Shown here: positions 35,696 to 47,676 of the stretch, in pieces
Position numbering within the stretch: position 1 is the first letter of the stretch
How the letters are laid out: every line of letters starts with the position of its first letter
Source of the DNA: Silene conica
Taxonomy: Eukaryota; Streptophyta; Magnoliopsida; Caryophyllales; Caryophyllaceae
Reading direction: 5' to 3'
Assembly: GCA_029255685.2 (NCBI GenBank)
Contig: CM055314.2
Location: 40,799,790-40,863,789, forward strand
DNA length: 64,000 bases
Notes under the pieces: model-generated
Database searches by the model: none
The model's input: the letters and a program-made list of their open reading frames with translations, nothing else
Told to the model about the DNA's origin: nothing
Program-made: the position numbers and the translations under genes

Positions 35696-38020
35696 TCAAA
35701 CCATAATCCCCTCATTGTGGTCATTTCGCATATAGACTTCGTCCCGTAGTACTTGCACATTTTGGCAAATGGTCGAAAAAGGAGAAAGTTCATCAACTTC
35801 ATCATACTCTTCTTCATCAACAACACCATCTACACCAAGAATGCGTCTTTTACCATTACGGACAACTGCCCGTTTCTTGTCTAAGGGATCCTCAACATAG
35901 AAAATTTGTTTTGCTTGAGATGCTAGAATATAGAGGTCATTTTTGTGACCTACAAAATTGAAATCTACTAAGGTGAAACCCATATCATCAACATTAACTC
36001 CCTTGTCACAATCGACCCACTTACATCGAAATAAGGGTACTAAAAATTCATGATAATCAAGCTCCCATATGTCTTCAATTACCCCATAGTAAGGCTTTCT
36101 TATATCTACAGGTTGTTTACCCTTTCCTACATATTCAACTGACGATGCCACAACTGTAACACCGCTATTTTGCATCGTACTTTTCGCATCCTGACGACTT
36201 GTGTTAAAGCAAAACTCATTAATATCATACCCCTCATTAGATATGATGGTGAGCTTAGGACCATATGCTAACCATCTTAAGTTCTCACTTAGGTTATGTA
36301 TTGTGTTTGACAACTCTCTCATCACCTTCTCTTTAAACAAGTGTACAAATGTCCAATTGTGTTCACTTACCACCCAACCTTCACGTTTATTTGGATTTTG
36401 ACTTTTGATGAAGGCAATATGATCAACTAAATATGGATGAACTTCAGTCATGTGTTGCAAAACATACATATGTGCCTTATCAAAACAATCACGGTCAACT
36501 GTAATAAACGTTTTCCCCAAAGTACCCTTCCCTTGTAGCCGTCCCTCATGCCTAGAGGTAGGGAGTCCGATATATTGCACAGTGGTCAAGTAATCTTGGC
36601 AGAACCCAAGTGTCTCACAAGCAACAGTCGCTTCAACAATACTAGCCTCGGGTCGATACCGATTCTTCACTCGCCTCTTATACGTCCCCATCTCTCGCTT
36701 CATAGCCCACATGTTTCTGAGGAACACCGGGCCACACAGTTTAATTTCTCTAACCAAATGGATGATTAAGTGAACCACAATGTCGAAAAAACTGATGGGA
36801 AAGTACATTTCAAGTTCGCAAAGTGTCACAATGATATCAGCTTGTAGCTTATCTAAAGACTCTGGATCAATGTCTTTAGCATTAATTGCACTAAAGAATA
36901 TGCAAAGCTTAGTGATCACTTGTCTAACATGTTTAGGTAAAACAGACCGAATAGCCACAGGGAGAAGTTGTGTCAACAGAACATGACAATCATGAGATTT
37001 TAGTCCCACTAACTTCAGATCTTTTAATGACACAAGACGACTTATGTTGGAGGAATATCCATGCGGTACCTTCATACCCTTTAAAGACTCACACAATGCC
37101 ACCTTCTCCTCCTTCGATAAAGTTGTGGAAGTGGGGGGTAGGTAAGTACGGTTCCCCCTTTCAACTGGTTCTACCTCGACACGCCCCCTAGCAACCATGT
37201 CATATCTAGCTTTGACCCCATCCTTGGTCTTATTAGGCATGTTCAGCAAAGTGCCAATGATACTATCAAACACATTCTTCTCTACGTGCATGACATCAAT
37301 ACAATGCCTAACCGATAAGTGCTCCTAATATGGTAGGTCCCAAAAGATGGACCTCTTTGTGTGGTACACCCCATCTGGTGGAGGTTTGTACGGTTTTCCA
37401 AATTTTGTGCTGATATTCATAACTCGTTTGTGATAATCTTCTCCGCTCAAAAATAAAGGAGGTGGTCGGTGCTCAGTTCTTCCATAGAATGCCTTCTTTC
37501 TCTTACGATATGGATGATTTTCGGGAAGAAATCGACGACTACCCGTGTATACATATTTCCCACAATTCTCCAGCCATTCAGATTCAGTGTCATCACAACA
37601 AACGGGGCACCCCTTGGCAGTCTTCAGCCTATAACCAGAAAGGTTTCCATAAGCTGGGAAATCATTAATTGTACAATATAGCATAGCACGCATTTGAAAG
37701 TGTGAGCCGGTAGCTGCATCAAACACCCTCACACCAACATTCCATAACAATTTCAAGTCTTCTATTAGTGGCGCCAAATATACGTTTATGTCATTACCAG
37801 GTTGTTTAAGACCCGATATTAGGAGCGTAAGTAAAATATATTTACTCTTTGTTGTAAGCCAAGGAGGCAGATTGTAAATTATTAGCATTACTGGCCAACT
37901 GGTATGTTGGGTACTAAGGGTCCCAAAAGGATTAATTCCATCAGTACAAAGCCCTAGACTTAAATTCCTAGGCTCTCCACCAAATTTAGGAAAGGTTCTA
38001 TCAATTGTTCTCCATTGGGG

Positions 38021-39055
38021 TGTTGGAGCCTTGTGTCCTCCACATGTAGTGTGATAACGTCATTGCACATACCCTTGTACGGACAAGTGGGAGATTGTTG
38101 GGGCTGGTGTCCTTGACAATTAAGTACAATGACTTATTAAATCTCTTTAAGGATCACAAGGGCATACTTCAGTATTATTACCAGTTGATCCACGTTTATC
38201 AATAACGGTTGGCTTGCTAGATAAGTTTGACGTTATTGTCATACGGATGGCGGTGATCAACTGGTCCCTATACGTCACACCTATAGGACACGTTTGAGAG
38301 ATGTGAAGGTATGAAAATACAATCACATTTATGCCGGATACGACTAAACAGTTAGTCAGAGGTATTGACTATTAAATTAGTCAATAAGATGTTGAGATTA
38401 TTATTTAATACGGATTAAATAATTTTAGCTAATACGGATTACATGTTTAATTCGTAAATTAAATATAAGCAGTTATATTTAATTAAATATTAATTTGGGT
38501 AATTATACAATATCGTAATTTTATCAGACCATTATTAATACATCGACTGCATTAATATCTAATAACACGTATGCGATTTATAATAAAAATCCCGCAAATA
38601 ATATTTAGCAAAACGGGTCGAATCATGCAAAGGAATAAGGTAAGAGTGGAGAAAGCCCACTCTTACCCTAATTCGGCCGACCCACCCATAAGTGCTACAT
38701 AAGGAGAGTCCTTCTCCTTATGTCAGGAACTGTTGAATCATAATTCTCACAATTAGGGTTTTGAGAGCATTCTTCTCCCAAAACTCAGATCTCACATCTA
38801 AAACCTCAATAACTCTCCCCACATTGCAAGGCAATTGGAGAGCCTTTCTAGCACACGCGGCATCGTCTCAAACAAAGTCTTGGGTGCAAGTTATAGGAGG
38901 GAATTTACTTTAATTCCTGTTCTTAGGCCTATTCAAGCAAGGACCCAAGGTTGTATTCTTTTTCATGTTTTTATTTATCTTATGACTATAATCACAACTG
39001 TAATTTTCATTATAATCCTGCAAGTTTAGGGCGAATACATGCTTTATTCCCCACA
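38021..39055 (+). repeat. Copia-2 5' LTR
   Basis: 1035 bp, TGTTGGAGCC...TTCCCCACA. It contains a second LTR-start-like phrase at 38096 (TGTTGGGGCTGG) preceded by a purine-rich GACAAGTGGGAGAT, so the first 75 bp look like an added module. Confidence 0.92.
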
Positions 39056-39057
39056 AG

Positions 39058-39070
39058 TGGTATCAGAGCC
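39058..39070 (+). other. Copia-2 primer binding site, initiator tRNA-Met
   Basis: TGGTATCAGAGCC two bases after the LTR end. Confidence 0.95.
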
Positions 39071-40867
39071 AGGCCATGAAATTTTACTTTTGTGTTTTTC
39101 ATAAAGTTTTAAAAAACTGAAAAACCGTGTTCTTCCGCTAAGTCGGTCGATCGACCCCCTGTTGCGGTCGGTCGACCGCCTCCTGCGTTTGTTTCTGTTT
39201 CGACAGCCTTTCTTTTGTGAGTAATCGATCTTGTTTTCGATTCCTGTTTACATATTGTTAATTAATCGATATTCTTGACAATATATGAACCCTTGTTGAT
39301 GTTAATTTTGATTTACTCGTTTTAATCAAAGTTTAAAAGGTAAAAACTTGTTTTGATTTCAAAAGTTGCAGCGTTTTGCGTTTTTTGAAATTCGTTTTTA
39401 TTATCTGGTGGTCGGTCGACCTGATTGATAGGTCGGTCGACCGCTTATGCTGTTGCAGAAAATTCCTGTTTCTCGTCTGGAGGTCGGTCGACCCCTTGTT
39501 GTGGTCGGTCGACCTCCCCCCTGTAACAGGCGTCGTTTTTTTTTTCCTTTTCGAAAATAACCTGTTTTATTTTCCCATGGCCTTTACTAATATACTATAT
39601 ACGGAAATAGTATATTATTAATTTTGTGACACGATTCATACTCGTTTGATACATATTATTTTAAAGCGGTTTAAGATAATGGATTATAAATTTATTAAAA
39701 TTGGGTGATTAAAACGGTATAATCACATAATTTTAATCCCGTAAGGTGGTTTGGTAAAATTTGTTAATCATAATAACAGTATTATGTCATGTATAATTTT
39801 TTTTTAAGTTGATGCATTTTATTTATCGTCTTGTTGAATGCCTTGTGAATGCTTTCAATAACGTATTTAATTTTGCAAACGGTTGTAACTTAGTGTGGCC
39901 TTAGTAGATTGTGTTACCGTAATGATGGGACACAGTCTTGCTTGTAATTTTGAGATCTTGTATCTCCGTTTTGTTTTTTGCCATGTAATTACTTTTGTAT
40001 TTAAATTAGAATGTAAATAGGATTATATTTGTAATTTAAATTAGTTATTTTGGTGAAGACCAAAGACGGAGACCGGATGCTCACTCCCGCTGCAAGGACC
40101 AAGATGGAACATCAAGACAAGCTTCTAGGGTCCAACGGTGGATTCCAAGTTATTTTATGTTTATTTTGGTAGGATAGGCCACACTAGGACTTTTATTTAC
40201 GTTTATTGCATTTATTTTATGCTTTCATCGATAATAGCTTGCATCATATTCCGCCTAAAACCAAACCACCTATAACATGCCTGAAAACTGACTCATGTAG
40301 AGGTTACGCGTTAGTTTTCTGTGACAATACAGATGTCACATGTCAATTGCAAAGCCATCACTTTATTTCATTCATTCACGCATATGCTAGATATTAGTTC
40401 ACTTAAAATGGATAAATATAAGTTGATGGGGTCTTCCTCGTATAACCAAAAATTGAGACTAGTCTTTATAAATCAGACTCCCATGAATCCCTTCTTCGTC
40501 GGTAGGCATAATATGACCCCTACTACGTCGGGTAAGTGGGAACAGATGATTTATTTTATCTCAACATCATGGTCACTCGATACTATCTAGCGACTGAGAT
40601 GGACTAATAGATAGGATTTACGGAAATCTATCGACCAAGAGTTCCAACGGTGGAATTAGCCAAGCTGTGGGCTTATCAATATATGGAAATTGAGTCTTGG
40701 GATCGTTTATATAATTCTTGAGGGAGATCAATTATATAAATGCATGAGTCTACGAGTTTAAATACATTTTAATATAGACTTAAATCACAACAATGAGTTG
40801 CTTATATGGTTCTGTTTTATCTTCTTTTCAGTGTAGAACACGATCAAATTAAACTGCTGTATAACTA
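39071..40867 (+). other. Copia-2 5' leader
   Basis: About 1.8 kb without a supportable coding region. Three bipartite palindrome modules lie in its first 450 bp. The remainder is AT-rich and looks featureless. Confidence 0.7.
39145..39514. repeat. Three bipartite palindrome modules in the Copia-2 leader
   Basis: Modules 39145-39177, 39410-39442 and 39482-39514. All are 12-9-12; spacers CCCTGTTGC, TGATTGATA and CCTTGTTGT. Between the last two the linker has TTGCAGAAAATTCCTG, like linkers in the Athila element. This is the only copia element here that carries them. Confidence 0.92.
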
Positions 40868-41750
40868 ATGGTTGGTGAAGACCCAATGCCAAGTGCCAAG
40901 CTAGCACGTGAATCCTGGCTTAAAGCCTTCATGGACTCCATGAATCAGTCTACTAGACTGAGGAATGATGGGTCAAACTTCTCTGACTGGGAGGCAGCAC
41001 TACGGAATGCTGCCATTGCTGACGGAAAGCTTAAGTACTTAACTGAGCCAATTCCGGCACACCCAGGAACTGGAGCTAGAGCTAACGAAGTTCGCGCTCA
41101 TAGCGACTTTGTATTGGAAGCGGGTGCGATAAAGAACGTACTCATCTATGCAATGGAATCCAATTTGCAAAGACGCTTCATAACCCATGGTGCAAACAAG
41201 ATTTTAACCACGCTCACTAACGAATTCTCAAAGGCTCCGAGGATCGTTTCTTATGAGCATACCTGTCGCTTCTTTGAGGCGAAACTCCAGAAGGGCCAAG
41301 CTGTTAGCCCACATATTCTTCACATGATTGAGAATATCGAGAAACTGGAGGCCCTAAACTGCAAGATCAGTGAAAACATAATCGTTGATCGAATGCTTCA
41401 TTCGCTTCATGATGGGTTTGCCCTCTTCAGGGCCAACTATTACATGAACGACATGAAGAAGTCTCCTCATGAGCTCCACTCCCTTCTTGTACAGACCGAG
41501 AAGGATCTGAAATTAAGTGGGAGCGTGAAGCAAGATGTTCTCATGATTTCCAGTAAGAGTAAGGGTAAGGGTAAAGCTAAAGCTCAGGGCGACCTAACAG
41601 TAGGCAAGCCGAAGTTTAAGAAGTCAGGATTTACTAAGAGTGGGCCAGGTGAGTCAAGAAACTCATAGGGCAAAACAAAGAGCAAGGATACTAGCATGGA
41701 ATGTCACCATTGCCACAAGACTGGGCATTGGAGGCGCTCATGCCCCGTGT
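40868..41750 (+). CDS. gag: Copia-2 gag region with zinc knuckle
   Basis: Copia gag of the UBN2-like kind: a helical capsid-like region (SDWEAALRNAAIADGKL, HTCRFFEAKLQKGQ, LHSLHDGFALFR), a basic KSKGKGKAKA tail and a CCHC knuckle CHHCHKTGHWRRSCP at about 41702-41746. Starts with an ATG at the end of the long leader. Structural protein of a retrotransposon; element is broken at about two places in all. Confidence 0.8.
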
Positions 41751-41814
41751 ATCGTGAGGACATTAAGGCAGGCCGCGTTACTCCTGTTGGTATGTCTTCT
41801 TCTTCTTTTATTCA

Positions 41815-43110
41815 CATGATTGAGATTAACCATGCAAGTTACGGAACTTGGGTACTAGATACTGGTTGTGGTTCTCATCTATGTAATCATGTGCAGGGCC
41901 TCCGAAACCAAGAACCCCTAATCAAGGGTGAGGTTGACCTGCGTGTCGGGAATGGAGCACGTGTTGCTACAATCTCGAGGGGAACATACGTGATCCAGCT
42001 TCCAAGTGGATTCGAGTTATCTTTATATAACTGTTATTATGTTCCTTGTTTGTCCAAAAACATTATTTCAGTTTCTGCGCTTGACAAACTCGGTTTTTCA
42101 TTTGTAATAGAGAATAATAGCTGTATTTTCTCCTTACACAATATGATTTATGGCAAGGCAGTTTCCATGAATGGAATTTATGTTTTAGATCAAACCACCG
42201 AGATATTACATGTGAATAACAAGAGGTTAAAGGTAGGTGACAAAGATCAAACTTACCTATGGCATTGTCGTATGGGACACATAAATGAGAAACGCGTGAA
42301 ACAGCTCATACAGAATGGAGCTATCTCGCCCTTTGATTTCGAATCATATGGCACGTGTGAATCATGTCTCATCGGTAAGATGACTCATATTTCCTTCAAA
42401 AGTGTTGGAATGCGCGCTGCCGACCTATTAGGACTCATACATACGGACGTATGTGGCCCTATGTCGATCAACGCACGAGAAGGCTATAGGTATTTCATCA
42501 CTTTCACGGATGATATGAGTAGATATGGCTATGTCTACTTAATGAAGCACAAAAGTGAATCCTTTGAGAAGTTCAAAGAATACCAGAATCGGGTACAGAA
42601 CCAACTGGGTAGAAAGATTAAAGCACTACGTTCTGATCGTGGTGGTGAGTATCTTTCACACGAGTTTGATCAACACCTTAAAGACTGTGGCATCGTGCTA
42701 CAGTTGACTCCACCTGGAACACCACAATTAAATGGTGTGTCTTAACGGAGAAATCGAACTCTACTTGATATGGTTCGATCCATGGTGAGTCCCACCGTTG
42801 TGCCTGATTTGTGGGGCTATGCTCTTTTGTCGGCCGCTCTAATTCTTAACCGAAGTCCGTCTAAAGCTGTTGACAAGACTCCATTCGAATTATGGAAGGG
42901 AACGGTCCCTAACTTGTCCTTTATTCGGGTTTGGGGCTGCGAGGCTTATGTCAAGTGGAGACACGAGGATAAGCTCGGCCCGCGATCGGTCAAGACATAC
43001 TTTATAGGCTATCCAAAGGGAACTTTTGGTCATTACTTCTACTCGCCAACCGAACAACGTGTTTTTGTTGCGGCTAGTGCGACGTTCTTAGAGAAAGAAT
43101 TTCTCGAGAA
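41815..43110 (+). CDS. Copia-2 protease and integrase region
   Basis: Retropepsin motif DTGCGSHLC (about 41860), GAG-pre-integrase with HCRMGHINEKR (about 42262), then integrase core: LIHTDVCGPM, FITFTDDMSRYGYVY, LRSDRGGEYLS, and the downstream KTPFELWKGTVPNLSF segment and GYPKGTFGHYFYSP. Order protease-integrase-RT identifies Ty1/copia. Confidence 0.85.
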
Positions 43111-43389
43111 CAAGTCGAGTAATAGAACCTTCGATTTATCGGAGGTTCAAGAACCAACTACCGAGCAACCATTGGAGGAAACAGTTCCTTCAACCGAGGC
43201 TGCGGTAGATATTCCTGAGGAACCTAGGAGGTCGGAAAGAGTCTCCATTCCTCCGGACAGATACATTGGTATGGTCGAGGAACATGATATGGATGACGTC
43301 TTACTCCTAGAGGGTAATGAACCCTCAACCTATAAAGGTGCCATGACTAGTTCTGACTCAATGCTATGGCTAGAAGCCATGCAATCCGA

Positions 43390-44896
43390 GATGGACTCCA
43401 TGTATGAGAACGTCGTGTGGGATCTTGTGGACCTACCTGCAAAGGTACGCCCCCTTCAATGCAAATGGCTTTACAAGATAAAGCATGTCGTGGAAGGTAA
43501 ACAAGACATCCATAAGGCAAAACTAGTTGCTAAAGGTTTCACCCAAGTGCCAGGCTTGCACTACGATGAGATCTTTGCACCCGTAGTCATGCTACGTTCC
43601 ATTCGGATTATCTTAGCGATAGCCGCATTTCATGACTATGAAATATGGCAAATGGACGTTAAAACCGCCTTCTTAAACGGTTATTTGGAGGAAGAGTTGT
43701 ACATGGTACAACCCGAGGGTTTTATTGATCCAGAACATCCTAAGAAGGTTTGCAAGCTTAAGCGTTCCATCTATGGACTTAAGCAAGCATCGCGGAGTTG
43801 GAATCATCGCTTCGACCAAGTGATAAAAGAGAATGGATTCGTTCGATCAGTCGAGGAACCATGTCTCTATATCAAGTCTAGTGGGAGCAAGATTGTATTC
43901 CTAGTACTGTATGTCGACGACATACTCTTCATTGGGATTGACATACCTCTCCTTTCTTCGGTTAAAGCATGGTTGAAAAACCATTTCCAGATGAAAGATC
44001 TGGGAGAGGCACAAAGAATTTTGGGCATCCGTATCTACAGGGATAGATCACGACGGATGTTGTCTCTCAGTCAGGAGTCTTACATAGATAAGATTCTAGA
44101 GAGATTCAGCATGACGAACTCCAAGAAAGGGTTCCTTCCTATGACTACTGGGCTTCACTTGAGCAAGTCTCAAGAAGCTAAGACATTGGAAGAGAAAGAG
44201 CGCATGAGTCGGATTCCTTATGCTTCGGCAATAGGATCGATCATGTATGCCATGATATGCACACGTCCAGACGTTGCATATGCATTGAGTATGACCAGTC
44301 GATTCCAAGCTCATCCAGGTGAACAACACTGGATGGCCGTGAAAAACATTCTTAAGTACCTACGGAAGACTAAAGATTGGGGATTGACTTATGGAGGCGA
44401 CTCAACGCTCTGCGCCATGGGTTACGCAGATGCTAGCTTCCAAACGGATCCAGATGACTCGAAATCTCAGTCTGGATTCGTTTTTACTCTTAATGGCGCT
44501 GCTGTTAGCTGGAAAAGTTCTAAACAGAGTGTTACAGCAGATTCTACGACTGAGTCCGAGTACTATGCCGCCTCAGAAGCAGCTAAGGAACCAATATGGA
44601 TGCGTCAATTCTCACAAGGACTATCAGTAGTGCCTAGTTCGAATGACCCAATCACCGTTTATTGTGATAATAAAGGTGCCATCTTCCAAGCTAAGGAGCA
44701 TAAGTCTAGCAACAAGGCTAGGCATGTACAACGGAAAGCTCATCTAATCAGAGATTACGTGGAGCAAAAGGAGATTTTCATTGATAAGATCGCTACGGAT
44801 GACAACATAGCTGATCCCCTCACTAAAGCATTACCACGTGATAAGCATGAAGGGCACATTCATTCCATGGGAATTAGATGTGTTCCTAAGTTGTAG
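43390..44896 (+). CDS. Copia-2 reverse transcriptase and RNase H region
   Basis: RT motifs RPLQCKWLYKIK, KLVAKGFTQVPGLHYDE, QMDVKTAFLNGYL and YVDDILFIG (about 43911-43937). RNase H with YADASFQTDPDDSKSQSG and ADSTTESEYYAASEAAKE, ending in DDNIADPLTKALPRDKHEG. Closest within the window to Copia-1 and the 48399 fragment. Confidence 0.88.
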
Positions 44897-45684
44897 TACT
44901 CTTTTATGAATTCATGTAATAATTCATTTTCTCGTGTACTCTATTCAACCTCATTGTTATGATATATAATGTTTTGTTTTTCATGTGGAATTGTACGCCA
45001 ATTTTGAACACCACAAAGTGAACTGAATAACATTACATCGTTTTAGTCCTTGATTACCCACTTGAGCTGATAACTCAGGTAATCATTTTGTGACGTTGGT
45101 TGATGGTGGGTTCAACGAGCCATAAGTCACGCGGATGACTGACCAATCACAAAGGCGAGTTATACGGATATCTCGTAGGACACCCCGTGACAACGTTATG
45201 GAGTCCTAAATGTTTTATAACATTGGGTGCCAGGTCGTGGATAGGACCTCCATAGTGTTCCTTAGAGTCGAGTCTTTTGACTTTCAACTGTCTATTGAGA
45301 TTAAGGCAGATTTTGGGTAACTATGGTTTCTTTCCCACGGTCATCGTAACAGGGGCCAAGAAGATTTTTTCTGGGTTATTTCATGCTGCGCGATATCGGC
45401 AGGATTCGAGTTGAGGGAAATATCCAAACCCTTATCAGGATTTTATCATTTCTCAGGGCCACTCGAGGAGTAGTAACTGAAATGCATGGCCATGCTCGAA
45501 TACAGATTCGTTTTATCAGTTAAGTTACTCTCTAGTCGGGGAAACCACTCTTGATACAGATCGCTTCTGAGATACGACCTTTGCGAATGCGGATTTGCAA
45601 ATTGTCTTACATTGAGTGGGAGAAATTTTAAAAGGATATGAGAATCGGTTATCACACCTACACTTCTACGGACAAGTGGGAGTT
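44897..45684 (+). other. Copia-2 3' noncoding region and polypurine tract
   Basis: No coding region. Ends with ACAAGTGGGAGTT directly before the right LTR. Similar in opposite orientation to 50416-51075. Confidence 0.8.
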
Positions 45685-46720
45685 TGTTGGAGCCTTGTGT
45701 CCTCCACATGTTGTGTGATAACGTCATTGCACATACCCCTGTACGGACAAGTGGGAGATTGTTGGGGCTGGTGTCCTTGACAATTAAGTACAATGACTTA
45801 TTAAATCTCTTTAAGGATCACAAGGGTATACTTCAGTATTATTACCAGTTGATCCATGTTTATCAATAACGGTTGGCTTGCTAGATAAGTTTGACGTTAT
45901 TGTCATACGGATGGCGGTGATCAACTGGTCCCTATACGTCACACCTATAGGACACGTTTGAGAGATGTGAAGGTATGAAAATACAATCACATTTATGCCG
46001 GATACGACTAAACAGTTAGTCAGAGGTATTGACTATTAAATTAGTCAATAAGATGTTGAGATTATTATTTAATACGGATTAAATAATTTTTAGCTAATAC
46101 GGATTACATGTTTAATTCGTAAATTAAATATAAGCAGTTATATTTAATTAAATATTAATTTGGGTAATTATACAATATCGTAATTTTATCAGACCATTAT
46201 TAATACATCGACTGCATTAATATCTGATAACACGTATGCGATTTATAATAAAAATCCCGCAAATAATATTTAGCAAAACGGGTCGAATCATGCAAAGGAA
46301 TAAGGTAAGAGTGGAGAAAGCCCACTCTTACCCTAATTCGGCCGACCCACCCATAAGTGCTACATAAGGAGAGTCCTTCTCCTTATGTCAGGAACTGTTG
46401 AATCATAATTCTCACAATTAGGGTTTTGAGAGCATTCTTCTCCCAAAACTCAGATCTCACATCTAAAACCTCAATAACTCTCCCCACATTGCAAGGCAAT
46501 TGGAGAGCCTTTCTAGCACACGCGGCATCGTCTCAAACAAAGTGTTGGGTGCAAGTTATAGGAGGGAATTTACTTTAATTCCTGTTCTTAGGCCTATTCA
46601 AGCAAGGACCCAAGGTTGTATTCTTTTTCATGTTTTTATTTATCATATGACTATAATCACAACTGTAATTTTCATTATAATCCGGCAAGTTTAGGGCGAA
46701 TACCTGCTTTATTCCCCACA
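45685..46720 (+). repeat. Copia-2 3' LTR
   Basis: 1036 bp, same ends as the left LTR, followed by TGGGG. Confidence 0.93.
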
Positions 46721-47676
46721 TGGGGTGCATCTGCCACATGTCGTAGTTTACCATCTTTATTTCTCTCTTCGTGATGCCACACCAAATAGTTTGCATCCTT
46801 TGAATTTGCAAAAAGCCTCATTAACCTCGGTATAATTGGCAAATACCATAAGACCTTAACTGGGCTCTCTTTCTTCTTATCGCTAGCATGGTTGACTTTG
46901 TACCTCGCTGCTTTACATCGTGGACACTTATCTAAGTCACTATATTCTTTCCAGAACAAAATGCAGTCATTTGGGCAGGCATGGATTTTTTGGTAACTCG
47001 TAGCTAGTGGACACAATACTTTCTTACATCGATAAGTATTAGATGGAAGCTCATTATCTTCTGGCAACATTTCTGATAAAAGTTGCACTAAAGCGGTGAA
47101 ACTCTTATCACTCCATCCATTTCCCGCTTTTAAGGTATACAACTTCAACACAGCTGATAAACGGGTGAATTTGGAGCAACCCGGATATAATGGTTTCTTA
47201 GAATCATCAACTAGCTCCTGGAACATTTCTGGACATTCTATGAAATCTTTTTCTAAATCATCCATTATTCTATCAATATTCTCACCCTCTACGTTGTTTT
47301 CCTTATCATGACTATCATCGTTATCATTGCCAATGTTGTTAAAATCAAAACCATGAATCTCAAATTCATCCACATTGTCAAACTTATTCTCCTCATTTAC
47401 AGCATTTGAGGTGCCTTCCATGTCATTGTCTTTCTCTCCATGCCATATCCATACATGATAATCAGGTTTAAACCCCTTCACTAGCAAATGTTCCCGCATA
47501 GTTACAGAGTTTACCTTTACCCGGTTCTTACATACGCTACACGGACAAATGAGTAGCTTCTCATCCCCATGTAATTTTTGATGTGCAATAGCATGCGTGA
47601 TAAAATCATTAACCCGTTCTATAAAATGGAAATCTCGCTTTCCATACATCCAACTCCTATCCATAGCCATCACCAT

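Larger units (their letters stand above)
38021..46720 (+). mobile_element. Copia-2: young, nearly whole Ty1/copia retrotransposon inside TNP2
   Basis: LTRs at 38021-39055 and 45685-46720; target duplication TGGGG at 38016-38020 and 46721-46725. LTRs differ at about nine substitutions plus one indel by hand count (about 1 percent), which at commonly used plant rates means under about one million years. Primer site for initiator tRNA-Met, 1.8 kb leader, gag, protease, integrase, RT and RNase H in copia order, polypurine tract before the right LTR. Coding region has about two breaks, otherwise looks whole. Confidence 0.93.
33517..47676 (-). mobile_element. CACTA (En/Spm) DNA transposon, interrupted by Copia-1 and Copia-2
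   Basis: Shown by a TNP2-type transposase gene, a Ulp1-like protease gene downstream of it and subterminal palindromic repeats at 33570-33747. Copia-1 sits beyond the repeats, so the 3' terminus would lie left of the window. I could not find the CACTA terminus on the right; it may be in 47677-48398 or removed. Copia-2 splits the transposase. Terminal inverted repeats and the 3-bp target duplication cannot be checked here. Confidence 0.8.
35696..47676 (-). pseudogene. tnp2: CACTA TNP2-type transposase, split by Copia-2
   Basis: N-terminal piece 47664-46721: starts MDRSWMY and has the transposase-associated zinc-binding domain (CPCSVCKNR...HLLVKGF) and an acidic stretch, ending in the WHHEERNKDGKLRH segment. 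The C-terminal piece resumes at 38020: Transposase_21 core (TDGINPFGT, NLPPWL, GCPVCCDDTES), then the RHCIDVMHVEKN segment, a DUF4218-like region (VVHLIIHLVREIKLCGPVFLR) and a DUF4216-like region (DLYILASQAKQIFYVEDP), ending at 35696. The two pieces meet at the Copia-2 duplication TGGGG. There is also one in-frame stop near 37325, just before the VMHVEKN motif. Without Copia-2 the gene would span about 3.3 kb, usual for TNP2. Start chosen at MDRSW, the family start; an upstream in-frame Met is at 47676. Confidence 0.85.

Noticed and set aside
36201-37191. Plus-strand frames at 36201-36401, 36548-36769, 36780-36986 and 36970-37191
   Set aside because: They lie opposite the TNP2 transposase, which has clear domain motifs on the minus strand.
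38835-39029. Small ORF in the Copia-2 LTR, repeated at 46500-46694
   Set aside because: Present twice only because LTRs are duplicated; no motif and no initiation context.
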